Below, one piece after another: positions 5,468-8,483 of a DNA stretch of 8,483 nucleotides. The translations under genes were made by a program, and so were the position numbers. The notes below the pieces were generated by a model, which was not told the origin of the DNA, did no database searches, and worked only from the letters and a program-made list of their open reading frames with translations. Position 1 is the stretch's first letter. Each line of letters opens with the position of its first letter. Source of the DNA: Cellvibrionales bacterium UBA4495 (GTDB lineage: Bacteria; Pseudomonadota; Gammaproteobacteria; Pseudomonadales; Porticoccaceae); contig DGNJ01000083.1 of NCBI GenBank assembly GCA_002388905.1, forward strand, positions 2,839 through 11,321. The letters run 5' to 3'.

Positions 5468-6748
5468 TCATTGCTGGAAAATCGAAATACCCTTGAGGAT
5501 ATTTAGCGCCTCGTAGAGCTGGTTGTCTTCGGTGCCCGCACTGCGTTGGTTCTTGACCGCTTTCTTGGCGGGTTTGTCTTCGCTGCCGTTTTTCAGGTGT
5601 CCGGACAGATTGGCCTCCAGTATCGACTGGCCCTGCGCTATGGGCTTGATCTGGGCGCGCTCCACCACGATGTCCGGGGCAATGCCCTGGGCCTGGATGG
5701 AACGGCCGGAAGGTGTCAGGTAGCGGGCGGTGGTGAGCTTGATGGCCCGCCCGTCCTTGAGCGGCAGCACGGTTTGCACCGAGCCCTTGCCGAAGCTCTG
5801 GGTGCCGAGGATGATGGCCCGGTGATTGTCCTGCAGGGCGCCCGCGAGAATCTCCGAAGCCGAGGCGCTGCCGCTGTTAATCAGGACCACGATGGGTACG
5901 CCGCTGATCATGTCGCCCTCGGTGGCATGGAACTTGGTGTTGGCGCTGGGAATGCGGCCTTCCGTGTAGACCACCAGGCCGTCGTCGAGCAGGGCATCCG
6001 CCACCTCGATGGAGGCCGGCAGCAGGCCGCCCGGGTTGTTGCGCAAATCGATGACCAGCCCCTTGAGGGGGTCCGTTTTCTCCAGTAGTTTGCCCACTTC
6101 CTTGCGGAACTGGCTGCCGGTGTCGATCTGGAACTGGGCGATACGGATGTAGCCGTACTCGTTTTCCAGCAGGCGGCTGCGCACACTCTGAACCCTGATG
6201 ATGTCCCGGACCACCTCGATTTCCAGGGGCGCGTCGACACCTTCCCGGAGAATCGTCAGGGTGATGGGCTCGCCGGGCTGGCCGCGCATGATCTCGATGG
6301 CTTCCTTGAGCGACATCCCCTGTACCGCCTGGTCGCCCAGCTTGATAATGAGGTCCCCGGCCTGGACGCCGGCCTCGTCCGCCGGGGTGCCGTCGATGGG
6401 GGCGATCACCTTGACGAAGCCGCCCTCCATGCCCACTTCGATACCCAGGCCGCCGAATTCGCCGGTGGTGCTTTCCTGGAGATCCTCATAGGTGGCCTTG
6501 TCGAGATAGGCGGAATGCGGATCGAGACCGTTCAGAAGCCCCTCGACGGCATTTTCCAGCAGGGTCCGGTCGTCCACTTCCTCCACGTAGGCCTTGCGGA
6601 TCTGGTCGAAGACCTGGACGAACAGTTGCAGGTCCTCCAGGGGCAGTTGGCCTTCTTCCGGTGGCCTGGACTCACCCTCCATCGCCAGGAGCGCTGTGGT
6701 TGGCAATGTCAGTAATGCGAATAACAGTGTCTGTAGGAGCGGCTTCAT
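5468..6748 (-). CDS. ctpA: Periplasmic C-terminal processing protease (S41 family, PDZ domain)
   Basis: CtpA-type proteases are periplasmic serine proteases that trim or degrade envelope proteins; in Pseudomonas aeruginosa CtpA removes peptidoglycan hydrolases. The 426-aa protein from ATG 6748 has a signal peptide (MKPLLQTLLFALLTLPTTALLA), an N-terminal helical region with the S41 hallmark LLNGLDPHSAYLD at 71-83, a PDZ domain at about 98-180 (FGGLGIEV, AGVQAGDLIIKLGD), and the protease core with VIDLRNNPGGLL at 232-243. By alignment with E. coli Prc spacing, the Ser/Lys dyad is Ser296 in NSGSASASEILAGAL and Lys321 in FGKGSVQ. The frame stays open to 6880, but that extension lies within envC and hides the signal peptide. 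It follows envC by 58 nt and may also have its own promoter. The C-terminus is Lys-rich, then NILKGISIFQQ. Confidence 0.94.
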   Translation of the reverse strand: MKPLLQTLLFALLTLPTTALLAMEGESRPPEEGQLPLEDLQLFVQVFDQIRKAYVEEVDDRTLLENAVEGLLNGLDPHSAYLDKATYEDLQESTTGEFGGLGIEVGMEGGFVKVIAPIDGTPADEAGVQAGDLIIKLGDQAVQGMSLKEAIEIMRGQPGEPITLTILREGVDAPLEIEVVRDIIRVQSVRSRLLENEYGYIRIAQFQIDTGSQFRKEVGKLLEKTDPLKGLVIDLRNNPGGLLPASIEVADALLDDGLVVYTEGRIPSANTKFHATEGDMISGVPIVVLINSGSASASEILAGALQDNHRAIILGTQSFGKGSVQTVLPLKDGRAIKLTTARYLTPSGRSIQAQGIAPDIVVERAQIKPIAQGQSILEANLSGHLKNGSEDKPAKKAVKNQRSAGTEDNQLYEALNILKGISIFQQ

Positions 6749-6790
6749 GCAATTAATTCCGGTTTCGTGGCTGTCGTCCCTGCTGAATCG

Positions 6791-6820
6791 ATCATAGTAG
6801 CCCTGTCTAGCGCCTGTCTG
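6791..6820 (-). promoter_or_regulatory. Candidate internal promoter ahead of ctpA
   Basis: On the minus strand, TATGAT (6796 down to 6791, 5 of 6 to the -10 consensus) is preceded after 18 bp by CAGACA (6820 down to 6815, 4 of 6 to the -35 consensus), the latter inside the envC end. This could give ctpA expression independent of gpmI-envC, with a leader of about 35 nt. The match is modest and made by eye. Confidence 0.28.
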
Positions 6821-7940
6821 CCAGCCAGACCTTGGGGTCCTGGGGGCGTCCATTGTGACGGATTTCAAAGTACAGCGCACTCTCGGTCAGGCCCCCGCTG
6901 CGGCCGGCCCGGGCCACCGCCTGCCCCGCCTCGACCCATTCGCCGGCCTCCGCCAGCAGCACCTGGTTGTGGGCGTAAAGACTCAGGTAGCCCTCGCCGT
7001 GGTCGACGATAAGGACCAGGCCGTGTCCGCGCAGATAATCGGAAAATACCACCCGGCCGTTGTGGACGGAAAGTACCGGCTGGCCCGGTTCGGTTTCCAG
7101 CAGCCATCCGGTCCATGGCAGGTTGGCCGCGCGACGACTGCCGAAGGCGTGCTTGACCCGCCCCTTTACCGGCCAGGGCAACGCTCCCTTTTGGCGGGGG
7201 AAGGGGGCGCTTTCCGGTGGCGAGAGATCCTGGATGGCCTTCTCCAGGGCGGCGAGCACAGTTTCCAGTTGGGCCCGCTCCTTTTTCAGGCGGGCGAGGC
7301 GGTCCTTTTCCGAGCCCAGCTCTTCGGCCAGGCCGGCAAGGGTCTCCTTGCGCCTGGCGTGCTGTCGCTCCAGCGCGGTTTTGCGTTCGCTCAGTTCCGT
7401 GCGTGTCTCGGCGAGGTTACCCTGCTTGCTGCGAATGGCATTGGCAACTTCCGTCAGTTCCTCCAGGGTTTCCCGGTAGGCCTGGATTTTGGCATGCCTT
7501 GCCTCCAGGAAATACTCGTAGTATTTCAGGGCCCGGGCCATTTGCTGGGGGTCCTGCTGGTTGAGCAACAGTTTCAGGGGCTCCTCCCGGCCCAGCCGGT
7601 AGGCCATGGCGATTTCCCGGGCGATCTGTTCGCGCTGCTCGCGGCGTTGTTCCTCCAGGGAGGTCCGGCGCTTGTCCAGGCTTTGCAGTTCCCCCCGCAG
7701 TTGCGCCATCCTGTTCTCGATGGTGGACATTTCGCGGCCGATATCGGCGATGGCGGTTTCCTGCTTCTCGAGTTTTTCGCTGAGGCGGGCGTGGCGGCCG
7801 GAGCGGGATTCGATGCGCGCCCGGGTATCGGCAATTTCGTCCTGGAGCGCCTTGAGGCGCGCGCGGTCCTCGCTTTCGCCGGCCGCGGCCGCGAGCACCC
7901 AGAACATCGCCACGGCCAACAGGAGGGTGCGCACGGTCAT
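6807..7940 (-). CDS. envC: EnvC-like murein hydrolase activator (coiled coil plus degenerate LytM/M23 domain)
   Basis: EnvC homologues activate N-acetylmuramoyl-L-alanine amidases at the division septum. The 377-aa protein has a signal peptide (MTVRTLLLAVAMFWVLAAAAGE), a long coiled coil at about 25-235 rich in Glu, Arg, Lys and Leu with a break near EPLKLLLNQQDPQQMAR (120-136) as in E. coli EnvC, a linker with PPESAPF, and a LytM domain from about 255 (LPWPVKGRVKHAFGSRR). The zinc ligands of active M23 peptidases are missing. The HxxxD site reads PWTGWLLE at 275-282, and the HxH site reads ALYFEIR at 355-361, with YLSLYAHN before it. That is the non-enzymatic EnvC pattern. The gene starts 9 nt after gpmI stops, with no clear ribosome-binding site beyond GC-rich purines, so coupling to gpmI is likely. 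Downstream is the protease gene ctpA. Confidence 0.93.
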   Translation of the reverse strand: MTVRTLLLAVAMFWVLAAAAGESEDRARLKALQDEIADTRARIESRSGRHARLSEKLEKQETAIADIGREMSTIENRMAQLRGELQSLDKRRTSLEEQRREQREQIAREIAMAYRLGREEPLKLLLNQQDPQQMARALKYYEYFLEARHAKIQAYRETLEELTEVANAIRSKQGNLAETRTELSERKTALERQHARRKETLAGLAEELGSEKDRLARLKKERAQLETVLAALEKAIQDLSPPESAPFPRQKGALPWPVKGRVKHAFGSRRAANLPWTGWLLETEPGQPVLSVHNGRVVFSDYLRGHGLVLIVDHGEGYLSLYAHNQVLLAEAGEWVEAGQAVARAGRSGGLTESALYFEIRHNGRPQDPKVWLADRR

Positions 7941-7949
7941 TGCCCGGCG

Positions 7950-8483
7950 TCAGCCCGCCTCGATCAGGTTGCGGCCGGTCATTTCCGCAGGCTGGGGCAG
8001 TTCCATCAGGTTCAGTAGCGTTGGCGCGATATCGGCCAGTGTTCCGCCGGTGGCGAAGCCCAGCTGCCGGTTGCCGATGTAAACCAGTGGAACCGGCTCC
8101 GTGGTGTGGGAGGTCAGGGCCTGGCCGTTGCTTGCGTCGACCATTCGTTCGACATTGCCGTGGTCGGCGGTAACCAGGCAGTGCCCGCCGGCCTCGATCA
8201 CGGCATCGCGAACCTGCCCGAGGCAGTGGTCCACCGCTTCCACGGCCTTGACCGCCGCGTCGAAAATCCCGGTATGACCGACCATATCGCCGTTGGCGAA
8301 GTTGCAGATAATGGCATCATAGCGGCCGCTACCAATGGCCTGCACCAGTTTTTCGGTGACCTCGGGAGCGCTCATTTCCGGTTTCAGGTCGTAGGTGGCA
8401 ACCCTGGGGGAGGGTATCAGTATGCGCTCCTCGCCGGGGTAGGTGTCTTCCCGGCCACCACTGAAAAAGAAGGTGACGTGGGC
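7950..8483 (-). CDS. gpmI: 2,3-bisphosphoglycerate-independent phosphoglycerate mutase (3' part)
   Basis: GpmI interconverts 3- and 2-phosphoglycerate in glycolysis and gluconeogenesis, using two Mn ions. Only the C-terminal 177 residues, about a third of the usual 510 or so, are inside the window; the 5' end runs off the right edge. Visible are [19 protein letters not shown], the conserved [13 protein letters not shown], and the metal-binding motifs of the alkaline-phosphatase superfamily: [22 protein letters not shown] and [13 protein letters not shown]. The end, [18 protein letters not shown] then [10 protein letters not shown], is the usual C-terminus, so the gene is intact as far as seen. 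It heads the minus-strand group leading into envC after 9 nt, an association also seen in pseudomonads. Confidence 0.97.
   Translation of the reverse strand, partial: AHVTFFFSGGREDTYPGEERILIPSPRVATYDLKPEMSAPEVTEKLVQAIGSGRYDAIICNFANGDMVGHTGIFDAAVKAVEAVDHCLGQVRDAVIEAGGHCLVTADHGNVERMVDASNGQALTSHTTEPVPLVYIGNRQLGFATGGTLADIAPTLLNLMELPQPAEMTGRNLIEAG

Noticed and set aside
4904..5506. 200-aa plus-strand frame covering the end of hisF and antisense to the 75-aa gene
   Set aside because: Its first third is an out-of-frame reading of hisF, the rest runs antisense to the 75-aa gene and through the repeats, and it has no family match.
5546..6088. 180-aa plus-strand frame antisense to ctpA
   Set aside because: Shadow of the conserved S41 protease; no start signal or domain.
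6855..8018. 387-aa open frame antisense to envC
   Set aside because: It mirrors envC codon by codon in a GC-rich sequence, runs past both envC and the gpmI end, has repetitive G/L/Q/F-rich composition and matches no family, whereas envC is clear.

Overview
This window is high-GC gammaproteobacterial chromosome. The gene order ribB(X)-ribH-nusB-thiL-pgpA-ribA resembles that of Pseudomonas and its relatives. The convergent block gpmI-envC-ctpA is likewise familiar from pseudomonads and related groups. The genes are densely packed, several starts are GTG, and start codons overlap upstream stops by 16-17 nt. I see no tRNA, rRNA, CRISPR array, insertion sequence or phage gene, so this reads as core housekeeping DNA rather than an island.

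The plus-strand half (1-5052) is two adjoining transcription blocks. Block one runs from the 3' end of ribB, with its degenerate GTP-cyclohydrolase-like tail, through ribH (lumazine synthase), nusB (antitermination factor), thiL (thiamine-monophosphate kinase) and pgpA (phosphatidylglycerophosphatase A) to an exported retropepsin-like aspartic protease. After a 69-bp gap with a candidate sigma70 promoter, block two holds ribA (a true GTP cyclohydrolase II) and hisF, 1 nt apart. RibA and RibB feed the two branches of riboflavin synthesis that RibH joins. The RibA-like domain fused to RibB has lost its zinc cysteines, so the stand-alone RibA is the only visible source of GTP cyclohydrolase II activity here.

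The minus-strand half (5084-8483) reads gpmI (3' part), envC, ctpA, then a 75-aa uncharacterised protein with its own candidate promoter. EnvC (a degenerate LytM-domain activator of cell-wall amidases) and CtpA (a periplasmic PDZ/S41 serine protease) are both cell-envelope remodelling factors. They follow the glycolytic phosphoglycerate mutase gene in what looks like one operon. hisF and the 75-aa gene converge across a 31-bp gap in which I recognise no convincing terminator.

I did not find a clearly novel multi-gene system. The points most worth a second look are the RibB/RibA division of labour, the ribA-hisF pairing away from the other his genes, the exported aspartic protease embedded by overlap in a biosynthetic operon, the small conserved-looking orphan, and a perfect 24-bp palindrome inside ribH.
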